Shown here: positions 26,399 to 34,711 of the stretch, piece by piece
How positions within the stretch are numbered: position 1 is the stretch's first letter
Layout: each line of letters starts with the position of its first letter
Source of the DNA: an uncultured Coriobacteriaceae bacterium
Lineage (GTDB): Bacteria > Actinomycetota > Coriobacteriia > Coriobacteriales > Coriobacteriaceae
Reading direction: 5' to 3'
DNA: 64,000 bases
NCBI GenBank assembly: GCA_949298635.1
Contig: CASFXG010000001.1
Location: 1 to 64,000 of the forward strand
Made by a program: the position numbers and the translations under genes
Notes under the pieces: model-generated
Database searches by the model: none
What the model was told of the DNA's origin: nothing
The model's input: the letters and a program-made list of their open reading frames with translations, nothing else

Positions 26399-27481
26399 CT
26401 ATTCGACGTTTTGGATGGGAATGGTAACGGTGATGGCATCGCGCGTGACGCGCACTTTAGGATCCGCAGACAGGGTGAGGTAGTAGCGCTCGGCGAGATC
26501 GGTGAAGTCGCGTTCGACGGCGCGCGAGAACGCGTTGAGGTCATCAGGCGCGATCTTGAGTCCGCGCCGATCGCGCGTAAGATCCACGGCAGCGGGGGCA
26601 TCCGCGGGGACGCGCTTGCGCATGAGACGCGACGAAACGCTTCTCACCGGCTTGATAGCACCGCTCAGGATTCGATGTGCCGTGCGTTCGGAGATCTGAA
26701 TGCCGAGGGTCTCGGCGATTCGCATGAGGTCGGCGGCATCGGCGGCAAATCCGAGGCGCGACACGACGGGAAGCGCGGTTTCGGAGTCGATGAAAAGGAG
26801 CTGCTGTGTATCGAGGAGTCCTGAGGCATGAGCATAGAGCGTGGCCGCGATCTCTGCCGGACTCCCAAGATATACCTCGCAGCCGGGCTGTTCTTCAAGG
26901 GCGAACTCGCAGGCGGTGCGGATGATGTTATGCGGCCCTTTGACGCACGTCCATGCGCGGTTCTCATCACGGCGAGCATCGGGCCAAGTGGATTGATCGG
27001 CGCGCTCGGGCAAGCGATCGGTGTCGACGACGACGCGAAACGACGACCCGAGCCCCGGAGCCGAAGCCATTACGCGAGCATCCTCGGCGTTTTCGCGAAT
27101 CGAGTAGAGCGCCATACCGCGCCCATGCACACCCCAGCGGTCCATCTTCATAGACTCGAGCTTTGAGGTCACGCGGGCGTCGAAGATGCGCTCCTGCATA
27201 TCGGCGGGGACGCCGCAGCCGTTATCGAGAAAGAGGAGGGTGCGCTCGCCCCCCTCTTTCATGGTTGCGATGTACATGGCGCTCGCATGGGCGTCGCGCG
27301 CATTGCGTAGCATCTCGGTTACGATGTCCTCGACATGCTGGATATCGTGCTTCGCCTGCCGACGCTCTGCCTCGGCAACGCGAAGACGGACGAAGCCCTC
27401 GCCGAGGTTCTCCTCGACGCGCAGGTTCCCTTCGCCCGTCATCGAAGCGATGAACGAAATGAGCTCGTTTGCCTCTGCCAT
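26399..27481 (-). CDS. Orphan GHKL ATPase-domain protein
   Basis: 360 aa, function unknown. Residues about 45-155 form a GHKL (Bergerat) ATP site: N-box EDIVTEMLRNARDAHA, G1 box DNGCGVP, then DARVTSK and G2 box GVHGRGMALYSI. No DHp dimerisation/phospho-acceptor domain, response regulator or membrane helix is seen, so it is not a normal histidine kinase. The C-terminal 200 residues match nothing I recognise. It sits between spoVS and rny, 10 bases from rny, suggesting a link to RNA decay or DNA/RNA handling. Confidence 0.75.
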   Translation of the reverse strand: MAEANELISFIASMTGEGNLRVEENLGEGFVRLRVAEAERRQAKHDIQHVEDIVTEMLRNARDAHASAMYIATMKEGGERTLLFLDNGCGVPADMQERIFDARVTSKLESMKMDRWGVHGRGMALYSIRENAEDARVMASAPGLGSSFRVVVDTDRLPERADQSTWPDARRDENRAWTCVKGPHNIIRTACEFALEEQPGCEVYLGSPAEIAATLYAHASGLLDTQQLLFIDSETALPVVSRLGFAADAADLMRIAETLGIQISERTAHRILSGAIKPVRSVSSRLMRKRVPADAPAAVDLTRDRRGLKIAPDDLNAFSRAVERDFTDLAERYYLTLSADPKVRVTRDAITVTIPIQNVE

Positions 27482-27490
27482 GGCGGAAGG

Positions 27491-29044
27491 CTACTTTGCG
27501 ATGTCTGTAGCGCGGCTCTCGCGGATCACGACCACGCGCACTTGACCGGGGTATTCCATCTCCTCCTCGATCTGGCGGGCGATGTCGTGGGCGAGCACCG
27601 TGGCCTGGGCGTCAGAGATCTTCTCGGGCTGCACCATGACGTGCACCTCGCGACCGGCCTGCATGGCGAACGTACGCTCGACGCCCTCGTGCGCGTTGGC
27701 GATACCCTCAAGCTGTTCAAGGCGCTTCACGTAGTTCTCGAAGGACTCACGGCGAGCGCCCGGGCGGGATGCCGAGACAGCGTCTGCGGCCATGACGAGC
27801 ATGTCGAGTACCGTATTGGGTTCGACGTCGGCATGGTGTGCCTCGATGGCGTGAACGATCTCGGGCTTCTCTCCGTAGCGGCGCGCCAGATCGGCACCGA
27901 TCACCGCGTGCGGGCCGTCAACCTCGTGGTCGATAGCCTTGCCGAGGTCGTGCAGGAGGCCGGCACGGCGAGCGGGCACCGGGTCGAGCTCGAGCTCCGA
28001 GGCCATGATCCCGGAGAGCTCTGCGACCTCGATGGAGTGATTAAGTACGTTCTGTCCAAACGACGTACGATAACGCAGCGCACCGAGCGTCTTGACAAGC
28101 TCGGGGTGCAGGTCATGGAAACCGGTGTCGAACGCCGCCTGCTCGCCTGCCTCGCGCACGCGCTGCTGGACGAGATCGGACGCCTTCTTATACATCTCCT
28201 CGATGCGCGCAGGATGGATGCGGCCGTCGGCGATGAGGTTCTCAAGCGCGACGCGAGCCGTCTCACGGCGCACCGGATCGAAGCTCGAGAGCACGACGGT
28301 CTCGGGCGTGTCGTCGATGACGAGGTTGACGCCGGAAACCTGTTCGAAGGTGCGGATGTTGCGACCCTCGCGACCGATAATGCGACCCTTGAGGTCGTCT
28401 GAGGGGATATGAACAGACGTGACCGTGACCTCGGCGGTGTGGTCGGCGGCGCAGCGCTGAATCGCCGTGGAGAGAATCTTCTGAGCCGTCTTCCGGCATT
28501 CCGCCTTCACGCGCTGTTCGGAATCGCGAATAATCGTCGCGGCCTCATGCGTGACCTCACCGCGCACCTTGTCGAGGAGCTCGCGATGGGCGTCATCGCG
28601 CGTGAGCTCGGAGATGCGCTCGAGTTCCTTCGTCTGGCGATCGATGAGCTCATCGAGTTCGCGGCCGCGCTTCTCGACCTGTCCTGCTTGGCTCGAAAGC
28701 TGATGCTCGCGCTTGTCAAGAGCGTCGTTGCGACGGTCGAGCGACTCTTCGCGCTGCATGATGCGGTTCTCGAGGGAGCGGAGTTCGCGCTTGCGCTGCT
28801 TCTCCTCCGCCTCGGCCGCCTGCTTGTTCTGGATGATCTCTTCCTTGGCTTCGAGAAGGGCTTCCTTCTTGAGCGTCTCTGCCGCACGTCGCGCATCGCC
28901 GATCACCTGGTCCGCCTCTTGGCGAGCAGACTCGATCTTCGAGTCGGCCTCGCGGAGGCTGCCGTTCTTCGCGTTGCGCATGGCGAGCACGGCAACGATG
29001 GCACCGACCAAGATGCCACCAACGATGCCGATGATAATCTCCAT
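27491..29044 (-). CDS. rny: Ribonuclease Y
   Basis: Membrane-anchored endoribonuclease (517 aa) starting mRNA decay. N-terminal membrane helix (MEIIIGIVGGILVGAIVAVLA), long coiled coil (about 30-190), KH domain (GRIIGREGRNIRTFE) and HD domain with HDLGKAIDHE. First gene of the six-gene run down to hflX. Confidence 0.96.
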   Translation of the reverse strand: MEIIIGIVGGILVGAIVAVLAMRNAKNGSLREADSKIESARQEADQVIGDARRAAETLKKEALLEAKEEIIQNKQAAEAEEKQRKRELRSLENRIMQREESLDRRNDALDKREHQLSSQAGQVEKRGRELDELIDRQTKELERISELTRDDAHRELLDKVRGEVTHEAATIIRDSEQRVKAECRKTAQKILSTAIQRCAADHTAEVTVTSVHIPSDDLKGRIIGREGRNIRTFEQVSGVNLVIDDTPETVVLSSFDPVRRETARVALENLIADGRIHPARIEEMYKKASDLVQQRVREAGEQAAFDTGFHDLHPELVKTLGALRYRTSFGQNVLNHSIEVAELSGIMASELELDPVPARRAGLLHDLGKAIDHEVDGPHAVIGADLARRYGEKPEIVHAIEAHHADVEPNTVLDMLVMAADAVSASRPGARRESFENYVKRLEQLEGIANAHEGVERTFAMQAGREVHVMVQPEKISDAQATVLAHDIARQIEEEMEYPGQVRVVVIRESRATDIAK

Positions 29045-29262
29045 GCTAGGCTCCTCAATGTATAAGAATCATCATGATACAGGGCGCGCGAAGCGCCCCC
29101 GACATTTGCAAGGTCTGAACACCCAATATGAAGTTATGCTATCAACACAGGCATCTCATCGAAGATGAGTGTGCATCACAAGACAAATGACAAGTTCATC
29201 GTACGTTTTTGTGGAGATGCTGTCAAATGCTCGCTACATGGGCGGAACGGTTTCCGAAGGAA

Positions 29263-29976
29263 TTACACGCTATCTTCGACATCGCCGAAATCTTCGACGG
29301 AGGCAAGGCGCGCACGAACGGCATCCGCCGCGACCGCATAGGAAAAGCCCTTGCTCATGAGGTGCCGCACAAGGCGCTCGAAGGCATTACGTTCTGGAAT
29401 GGGCTTGCGTGCCAGCAAGGCTGTCGCACGAGCGCGGTCATCTTCGACCGAGAAGAACGCTTCAGGGTACCCCTCTAATGCGAACGGATCCGCACCTCGA
29501 CGGCGAAGATCGGCCTCGATCTTGATCCTCCCCCACCCGCGCCGGATCCGTTCGTCGATATAGCTGCGTAGAAACCGCTCCTCATCGAGAAACCTGAGCT
29601 CCTGGGCTCGATTCAAGGCATGTTCGATAGCGCTTTGCCGATATCCGGCTTGATGAAGCTTTCGCTCAGCCTCATGGACGCCATATTCCCTTCGGCCGAG
29701 CATTTCGGTGAGCGCCGCGAGACAGAGCTTCTTCTCGAGTTCATCGAGCTGCCTGGTTACACGCTCATACGAACAGGGAAGTTCCGGAAGGTCGCGTTCG
29801 AAAGCGCGCGCAACGCGTGGCGGAACCCAATGGCTGCGTGCGTCAACGTTTTCAGCGCGTCCCTCAAATTCGAACGTGACCTGGGCGCGCGGGCGCATAC
29901 TACCGACAGCAGTCGGAAACGCGCCCTCCTTCCGCACAGGATACGCGACCTCTATCGCTATAACAGACTGTTCCAT
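29263..29976 (-). CDS. recX: RecX regulatory protein
   Basis: Modulator of RecA filaments (237 aa). The family's helical repeats are seen, e.g. LTEMLGRREYGVHEAERKL and the RGWGRIKIEADLRRRG motif. An N-terminal extension of about 80 residues precedes the conserved part. It starts 23 bases after the recA stop, so it shares the SOS-controlled recA promoter. Confidence 0.92.
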   Translation of the reverse strand: MEQSVIAIEVAYPVRKEGAFPTAVGSMRPRAQVTFEFEGRAENVDARSHWVPPRVARAFERDLPELPCSYERVTRQLDELEKKLCLAALTEMLGRREYGVHEAERKLHQAGYRQSAIEHALNRAQELRFLDEERFLRSYIDERIRRGWGRIKIEADLRRRGADPFALEGYPEAFFSVEDDRARATALLARKPIPERNAFERLVRHLMSKGFSYAVAADAVRARLASVEDFGDVEDSV

Positions 29977-29999
29977 CGCTCAAATGACCGAGAACTCTA

Positions 30000-31103
30000 C
30001 TATTCAGCCGTTCCCATGGAATCGACATCGTCATCAATGACTGCATCCCCGGTGGGTTCATCGGAGAAATCAAGCCCACAGGCGACGCGCACGCGGTTCT
30101 CGATCTCGTCGCTTAGGTCGGGATGCATCTTGAGGAAGTCCTTGGCGGCCTCGCGGCCTTGACCAAGGCGCTCGGAATCATAGGTGTACCAGGCGCCCGA
30201 TTTCTTCACCACACCGTAGTCGACGCCCATATCGAGGATGGAGCCCTCTTTCGAGATGCCGGTACCGTACATGATGTCGAACTCAGCCGTCTTGAAGGGG
30301 GCGGCCACCTTGTTCTTGACAACCTTGCAACGCACGCGATTACCGACGATGTCGTCTTTAACCTTGATGCTCTCGATGCGACGGATCTCGATGCGTACCG
30401 AGGAAAAGAACTTGAGTGCGCGACCGCCCGTGGTGGTCTCGGGGTTGCCGAACATGACGCCGATCTTCTCGCGTAGCTGGTTGATGAAGATACAGGTTGT
30501 ATTCGACTTCGAAAGGGAGCCAGCGAGCTTACGCAACGCTTGGCTCATAAGACGAGCCTGCAGGCCAACCGAGGAGTCGCCGATCTCGCCCTCGATCTCC
30601 GCGCGAGGAACGAGCGCGGCGACAGAGTCGATGACGACGGCATCGATGGCGCCGGAGCGGACGAGCATGTCGCAAATCTCGAGCGCCTGCTCACCGGTAT
30701 CGGGTTGCGAGATGAGCACCTCGTCGATATCGACGCCGATACGCGCCGCATATGCGGGATCGAGCGCGTGTTCGGCGTCAATGAACGCGACGATGCCGCC
30801 GGCAGCTTGCGCCTCGGCAAGGATCTCTAACGAGAGCGTCGTCTTACCTGAGGACTCGGGACCGTAGATCTCAATGATGCGCCCGCGCGGAACGCCGCCG
30901 ATACCGAGTGCGGCATCGAGCGAGAGCGCACCCGTTGGGATGGCCTCGATTTCCATCTCAGGGCCGCCGTCGCCGAAGCGCATGATGGAACCGCTGCCGA
31001 ACTTTTTCTCGATCTCGGCCTTAGTGGCTTCGATCATCTTATCCCGCTCCTCGCCGAAGGTGCGCTCGTGAATGGTCTTAACCGGGCCGGAACTCTTAGC
31101 CAT
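30000..31103 (-). CDS. recA: Recombinase RecA
   Basis: ATP-dependent strand-exchange protein and LexA coprotease (367 aa). Walker [10 protein letters not shown] at 81-89, the DNA-binding loop L2 region [15 protein letters not shown], and an acidic C-terminus. ATG follows AGAGGAGG. A LexA box lies in the promoter spacer. Confidence 0.98.
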   Translation of the reverse strand: MAKSSGPVKTIHERTFGEERDKMIEATKAEIEKKFGSGSIMRFGDGGPEMEIEAIPTGALSLDAALGIGGVPRGRIIEIYGPESSGKTTLSLEILAEAQAAGGIVAFIDAEHALDPAYAARIGVDIDEVLISQPDTGEQALEICDMLVRSGAIDAVVIDSVAALVPRAEIEGEIGDSSVGLQARLMSQALRKLAGSLSKSNTTCIFINQLREKIGVMFGNPETTTGGRALKFFSSVRIEIRRIESIKVKDDIVGNRVRCKVVKNKVAAPFKTAEFDIMYGTGISKEGSILDMGVDYGVVKKSGAWYTYDSERLGQGREAAKDFLKMHPDLSDEIENRVRVACGLDFSDEPTGDAVIDDDVDSMGTAE

Positions 31104-31131
31104 GGAATCCTCCTCTTAGGTTGCCACATGC

Positions 31132-31160
31132 ATCATACGCGAACAGCTGTTCGCAGTCAA
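31132..31160 (-). promoter_or_regulatory. recA promoter with embedded LexA box
   Basis: On the minus strand TTGACT (31155-31160), a 17-base spacer and TATGAT (31132-31137). The spacer is almost entirely the palindrome GCGAACAGCTGTTCGC (31139-31154), an SOS box. LexA bound here would block polymerase directly. Confidence 0.92.
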
Positions 31161-31375
31161 GCTTGATACCGAAATGCTACCGCGCCAACCTTGCAGATTC
31201 CCAACAGCCCTCTCGCACGAACCTTGTCACAATCTAAAACGCACCTGTCAGTTTTCCAGGAAGCTGCGAAAAAATCCCATCAGGTGTGATTCAGCCCAGT
31301 AACCAGTAAGAACCACCACGCCCATTTCAACAAAGAAACACCATGCATTCTTATAGTGCTAGACCGCTCCTGTGT

Positions 31376-31438
31376 CGGCGTCTTGGTTTCAGCATCCGAT
31401 TCGCTTCGCTCACGAAGGATGCTGAGACCAAGACGCCG
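31376..31438. repeat. Long hairpin A upstream of recA
   Basis: 22-base arms (31376-31397 and 31417-31438) with one G-T wobble and a 19-base loop (31398-31416) that is the exact reverse complement of the loop of hairpin B. No T run follows on either strand. Confidence 0.9.
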
Positions 31439-31526
31439 CCACGGGAGCTCTGGAGACGAAAGTGCACGTGGCTCGATGCAACCAGTGTGTGCGATTATCG
31501 GTTGGTAAGATAAAGCCTCAGCAAAG

Positions 31527-31611
31527 TGCCCCGCCCTAAGGCGTTTCCTTTCGGAGCCCTTCGTGAGCGAAGCGAATCGGGCTCCGAAAGGAAACGCCTT
31601 AGGGCGGGGCA
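31527..31611. repeat. Long hairpin B between hairpin A and cinA
   Basis: 33-base perfect arms (31527-31559 and 31579-31611) with loop TTCGTGAGCGAAGCGAATC (31560-31578). Its stem is unrelated to hairpin A although the loop is the same in inverse orientation. The 31104-31623 gap also holds the recA promoter and 88 bases between the hairpins with no recognised feature. Confidence 0.92.
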
Positions 31612-31623
31612 ACGCGCAGGAAG

Positions 31624-32121
31624 CTATCCCTCTTCTACCGCACTCAGCAGCATCTGGAGCGCATGCAAACAAGCCGCCTGGCGCACGTCCTCGCGCGTCC
31701 CCTCGAACCTGCAACATTCCGTACGCACCACGCAATCACTCGCGAGACCGAAATAGACGGTGCCCACGGGGTCTTCCTCCGTGCCGCCTCCAGGCCCTGC
31801 GTAGCCCGTCGTGCTCACCGCGAGCGTGCTCCCGAATACCCTGCGTGCACCTTCAGCCATCTCGGAGGCACATGGGGCGGAAACGGCGGTGAAGCGCTCG
31901 AGCGTATGCAACGATACGCCAAGGACGGCATGCTTGATCTCATCGACATAGGTCACCGCTCCGCCGCGCAGCACATCCGAGGCTCCAGGGATGTCGGCGA
32001 TCGTCGATGAGACGAGTCCCGCCGTGCATGACTCGGCGGTGGAGAGCGTTACCCCGCGCTCATAGCAGAGGAGCACAAGCTCACGCGCCTTCTCTTCCGC
32101 AGCTTGAACAGCACAGGTCAT
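31624..32121 (-). CDS. cinA: CinA C-terminal domain protein (PncC-type nicotinamide-nucleotide amidase)
   Basis: 165 aa, only the CinA C-terminal amidase domain: TLSTAESCTAGLVSSTIADIPG and STTGYAGPGGGTEEDPVGTVYFG. Such proteins deamidate NMN to nicotinate mononucleotide for NAD recycling. The MoeA-like N-terminal domain of full CinA is absent, a common natural form. Last gene of the rnj-to-cinA run, next to recA as in many genomes. Confidence 0.9.
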   Translation of the reverse strand: MTCAVQAAEEKARELVLLCYERGVTLSTAESCTAGLVSSTIADIPGASDVLRGGAVTYVDEIKHAVLGVSLHTLERFTAVSAPCASEMAEGARRVFGSTLAVSTTGYAGPGGGTEEDPVGTVYFGLASDCVVRTECCRFEGTREDVRQAACLHALQMLLSAVEEG

Positions 32122-32133
32122 GGATGCCTCCTC

Positions 32134-32760
32134 TTACGAGAAGATGACGTCGCGGCCGTTCCAGAAATACTGCACGCCCGAGACGACGGTGAGAACCACC
32201 GCCAAAATAATGAGCACGTGCGCGGCGATGACAAGGTACGCGGCAAGATAGACACCTCCGACAGACGCGATCGCGATGGCGATGAAGTAGGCGCAGAGCG
32301 CGATCATCGTGACCGCGGTCTTCCATTTCCCAAGGGTATCCGCCGCGATGACGACGCCCTTCGCTCCAGCGACCATGCGAAGCGCGCTCACGAGGAACTC
32401 ACGCAGCAAGATGATAAAGACGACCCATACGCCCACGAACTCCTGCTCGAGCAAGATGAGCAGCGCAGAGAACACGAGAAGCTTATCGGCGATGGGGTCA
32501 AGGAACTTGCCGAAATCCGTGATTTCATTGCGCGACCGCGCGAGATAACCATCGAGCTTGTCCGTCAGGCTCAAGAGAATATACAGAATGCACGCCGCCG
32601 GAGCGAGCACGGGGTCGTAGAGCGCGCCGGCCTGGATGCACGAGAGCTCGGCGAGCACCATGAACACCGGTATGAATACGATGCGCACGCAGGTGACGAT
32701 ATTAGCCGGCGTCCAAACGCTCGGCGCGCCCTCATCCCTATTCTTGGTTTCTGGATCCAT
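32134..32760 (-). CDS. pgsA: CDP-diacylglycerol-glycerol-3-phosphate 3-phosphatidyltransferase
   Basis: Membrane enzyme (208 aa from ATG 32760, which has GAGGG upstream and lies 10 bases after the rimO stop). The CDP-alcohol transferase motif is read in LTDKLDGYLARSR and FGKFLDPIADKLL. It fits classic PgsA better than the paralogue at 11955 and corresponds to mycobacterial pgsA3, which is also near recA and ftsK. Makes phosphatidylglycerol-phosphate. Confidence 0.88.
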   Translation of the reverse strand: MDPETKNRDEGAPSVWTPANIVTCVRIVFIPVFMVLAELSCIQAGALYDPVLAPAACILYILLSLTDKLDGYLARSRNEITDFGKFLDPIADKLLVFSALLILLEQEFVGVWVVFIILLREFLVSALRMVAGAKGVVIAADTLGKWKTAVTMIALCAYFIAIAIASVGGVYLAAYLVIAAHVLIILAVVLTVVSGVQYFWNGRDVIFS

Positions 32761-32770
32761 GTGACCCTCG

Positions 32771-34123
32771 CTATTCCACGACATGACCGACGAGCTCGTA
32801 GCAGAAGCTGTCGGTAAACTCGACCTCTACGATATCACCAACGGTGGCCTCGGTGGCATCGAGATGCACCGCGCCATCGGAATCCGGAGCCTGGAACCAT
32901 GCATGTCCGATGAGCTCAGGTCCTTCGTCCGTCTCCTCGATGCCGTCGACGATCACCTCGGCACGCTCCCCCACGTGCGCAGCGGTCGCCGCGAACCCGA
33001 GCGATTCGGACAGATCCATCGCGGACTGGGTGCGCTCGAGCTTCTCGGCATCATCAATCTGGTCATCCATCTTCTCGGCACGCGTCCCCTCCTCCGGCGA
33101 AAAGGCGAAAACGCTCGTATAGTCAAATCCGATGCGATTCATGAAGGCGAGCATCTGCTCGTGCTCCTCGTAGGTCTCTCCGGGGAACGCGACAAGATAG
33201 GTCGTACGAATGATCATGCCGGGAATCTCGCGACGCAGGCGCGCGAAGAGCGCTTCGAGCTCCTCCTCCGACCCGGTGCGGTTCATGGCCTTCAGGACGC
33301 GCGCGCTGCAGTGCTGCACGGGAATGTCGATATAGGGCAGCACCTCGGGGGTATCGCGAATAGCCGCGATGAGCTCGTCCGTCATCCCCTCGGGCTGCAA
33401 GTAGAGAACGCGCACCCAGACACGCTCAGGACGAACGGCTTCAGCGACGGCAACAAGGAGCTGCGCAAGGTTGCCAGGACCGGTAACGGCTTCGTCGAAG
33501 TCCTCACCCCAGATGCCCGTGTCTTGCCCGATGAGCACGATTTCGCGCACGCCTGCGGCGACGAGGTCGCGCACCTCGGCTTCGATCTCCGCCCAAGGGC
33601 GGCTGTGGTAGCGCCCGCGAATATAGGGAATGGCGCAGAAGCTGCAGAAACGGTCACAGCCATCGGAGATCTTCACGTATGCGACGGCGCTCTCCACGGT
33701 GCGCTTCACCTGCGGCACAAGCGGCGCCTCCACGCGCTCGCGTCCGAGCACACGGTCGACGACCGTGACGATGCCGTCCTCCTCGTCGGTGCGCACGAAG
33801 GCGGCAACCTCGGGAAGCTCGCCCGGAAGCTCCGCTCCGTAGCGCGAGGGGACGCAGCCGCACATCACGATCTTGAGATTGCGCACGCCCGTGGCTGCCT
33901 CTTCGGCAAGCGCGAGCGTAGCCTCAATGCTCTCCTCGGTGGCGGAGGCCAAGAAAGAGCAGGTGTTCACGATCGCAACATCGGCCTCCTCGACATCACA
34001 TGCCTCCTCGTAGCCCGCTGAGAGCAGAAGTGAGCGCATGCGGTCGGTATCGACCTCGTTCTTAGCGCAGCCGAGGGTGATGAAGTAGATGGCGCCGAGG
34101 CTATCGGCGAATTGCTCAGACAT
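32771..34123 (-). CDS. rimO: Ribosomal protein S12 methylthiotransferase
   Basis: Radical SAM enzyme (450 aa) that methylthiolates an aspartate of S12. MTTase domain (TLGCAKNEVDTDRM), radical SAM cysteines CDRFCSFC followed by AIPYIRGRYHSRP, and a C-terminal TRAM domain. The frame is open to 34432, but the ATG at 34123 has AGAAAGG upstream and begins the family homology. Confidence 0.95.
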   Translation of the reverse strand: MSEQFADSLGAIYFITLGCAKNEVDTDRMRSLLLSAGYEEACDVEEADVAIVNTCSFLASATEESIEATLALAEEAATGVRNLKIVMCGCVPSRYGAELPGELPEVAAFVRTDEEDGIVTVVDRVLGRERVEAPLVPQVKRTVESAVAYVKISDGCDRFCSFCAIPYIRGRYHSRPWAEIEAEVRDLVAAGVREIVLIGQDTGIWGEDFDEAVTGPGNLAQLLVAVAEAVRPERVWVRVLYLQPEGMTDELIAAIRDTPEVLPYIDIPVQHCSARVLKAMNRTGSEEELEALFARLRREIPGMIIRTTYLVAFPGETYEEHEQMLAFMNRIGFDYTSVFAFSPEEGTRAEKMDDQIDDAEKLERTQSAMDLSESLGFAATAAHVGERAEVIVDGIEETDEGPELIGHAWFQAPDSDGAVHLDATEATVGDIVEVEFTDSFCYELVGHVVE

Positions 34124-34182
34124 GAAAGCCTTTCTAGTACAACGCGCCCGGACATCGTGCCAAGGCGCGGCGTTTGCGCGCG

Positions 34183-34680
34183 TTAGCGGTAGTTCGTGAA
34201 CTGGAGCGGCAGGCCGTAATCGGCATCGCGGAGATACCCGATGACCTCCTGGAGCGTATCCTTTGATGCCGAGGTGACACGCAGCTTGTCGGATTCTATC
34301 TGGATCTTGCACTTGAGCTTGAGCGCTTTGACATCGCGGTTGATCTTCTTTGCTGTCTCCTGGTCGATGCCGTTGACGATATGGCCGACGACGCGCACAA
34401 AGCCGCCCGATGCTGCCTGCGGCGTATCCCACGAAAGCGCTTTGATATCGATGCCTCGCTTGATGAGCTTCGAATTGAGGACGTCGGTGATCTGGCGAAC
34501 GACGAAATCCGCGGGAGCGGTGATTGTGATGGTGCGATCGCCCTTCGAGAGCTCGACGGTAGAGCCTGAATCCTTCAGGTCGTAGCGCTGTGCGATCTCG
34601 CGCGCGGTCTGCTGGTAGGCGTTATCGACCTCTTGCATATCAACTTCTGAAACGATGTCGAAACTTGATTCCTTAGCCAT
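34183..34680 (-). CDS. yajQ: YajQ family nucleotide-binding protein (DUF520)
   Basis: 165 aa with two ferredoxin-like RNP folds (SFDIVSEVDMQEVDNAYQQT; RDADYGLPLQFTNYR at the end). YajQ proteins bind nucleotides or RNA, and some bind cyclic di-GMP; the cellular role is uncertain. The ATG at 34680 follows AAGGAGGAATC; the 26-residue upstream extension overlaps the rodZ-like gene and is rejected. Confidence 0.93.
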   Translation of the reverse strand: MAKESSFDIVSEVDMQEVDNAYQQTAREIAQRYDLKDSGSTVELSKGDRTITITAPADFVVRQITDVLNSKLIKRGIDIKALSWDTPQAASGGFVRVVGHIVNGIDQETAKKINRDVKALKLKCKIQIESDKLRVTSASKDTLQEVIGYLRDADYGLPLQFTNYR

Positions 34681-34711
34681 GATTCCTCCTTGATCGTCTG
34701 CGGTGCGCTCG

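Noticed and set aside
26399-27481. MutL assignment for the GHKL protein
   Set aside because: It has TSK and DNGCG, but lacks the MutL GFRGEAL motif and C-terminal endonuclease/dimerisation signature; the end of the ATPase region resembles histidine-kinase catalytic domains.
29070-29100. GC-rich hairpin (GGGCGC/GCGCCC) in the rny-recX gap as a terminator
   Set aside because: Short, imperfect stem with no T run on the recX side; not listed as a feature.
31280-31735. 151-codon minus-strand frame across the recA-cinA gap
   Set aside because: It runs through both large hairpins and into cinA; the translation reflects the inverted repeats, not a protein family.
34124-34432. 103-residue N-terminal extension of rimO
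   Set aside because: No family similarity; overlaps yajQ and its leader; the ATG at 34123 has a proper ribosome site.
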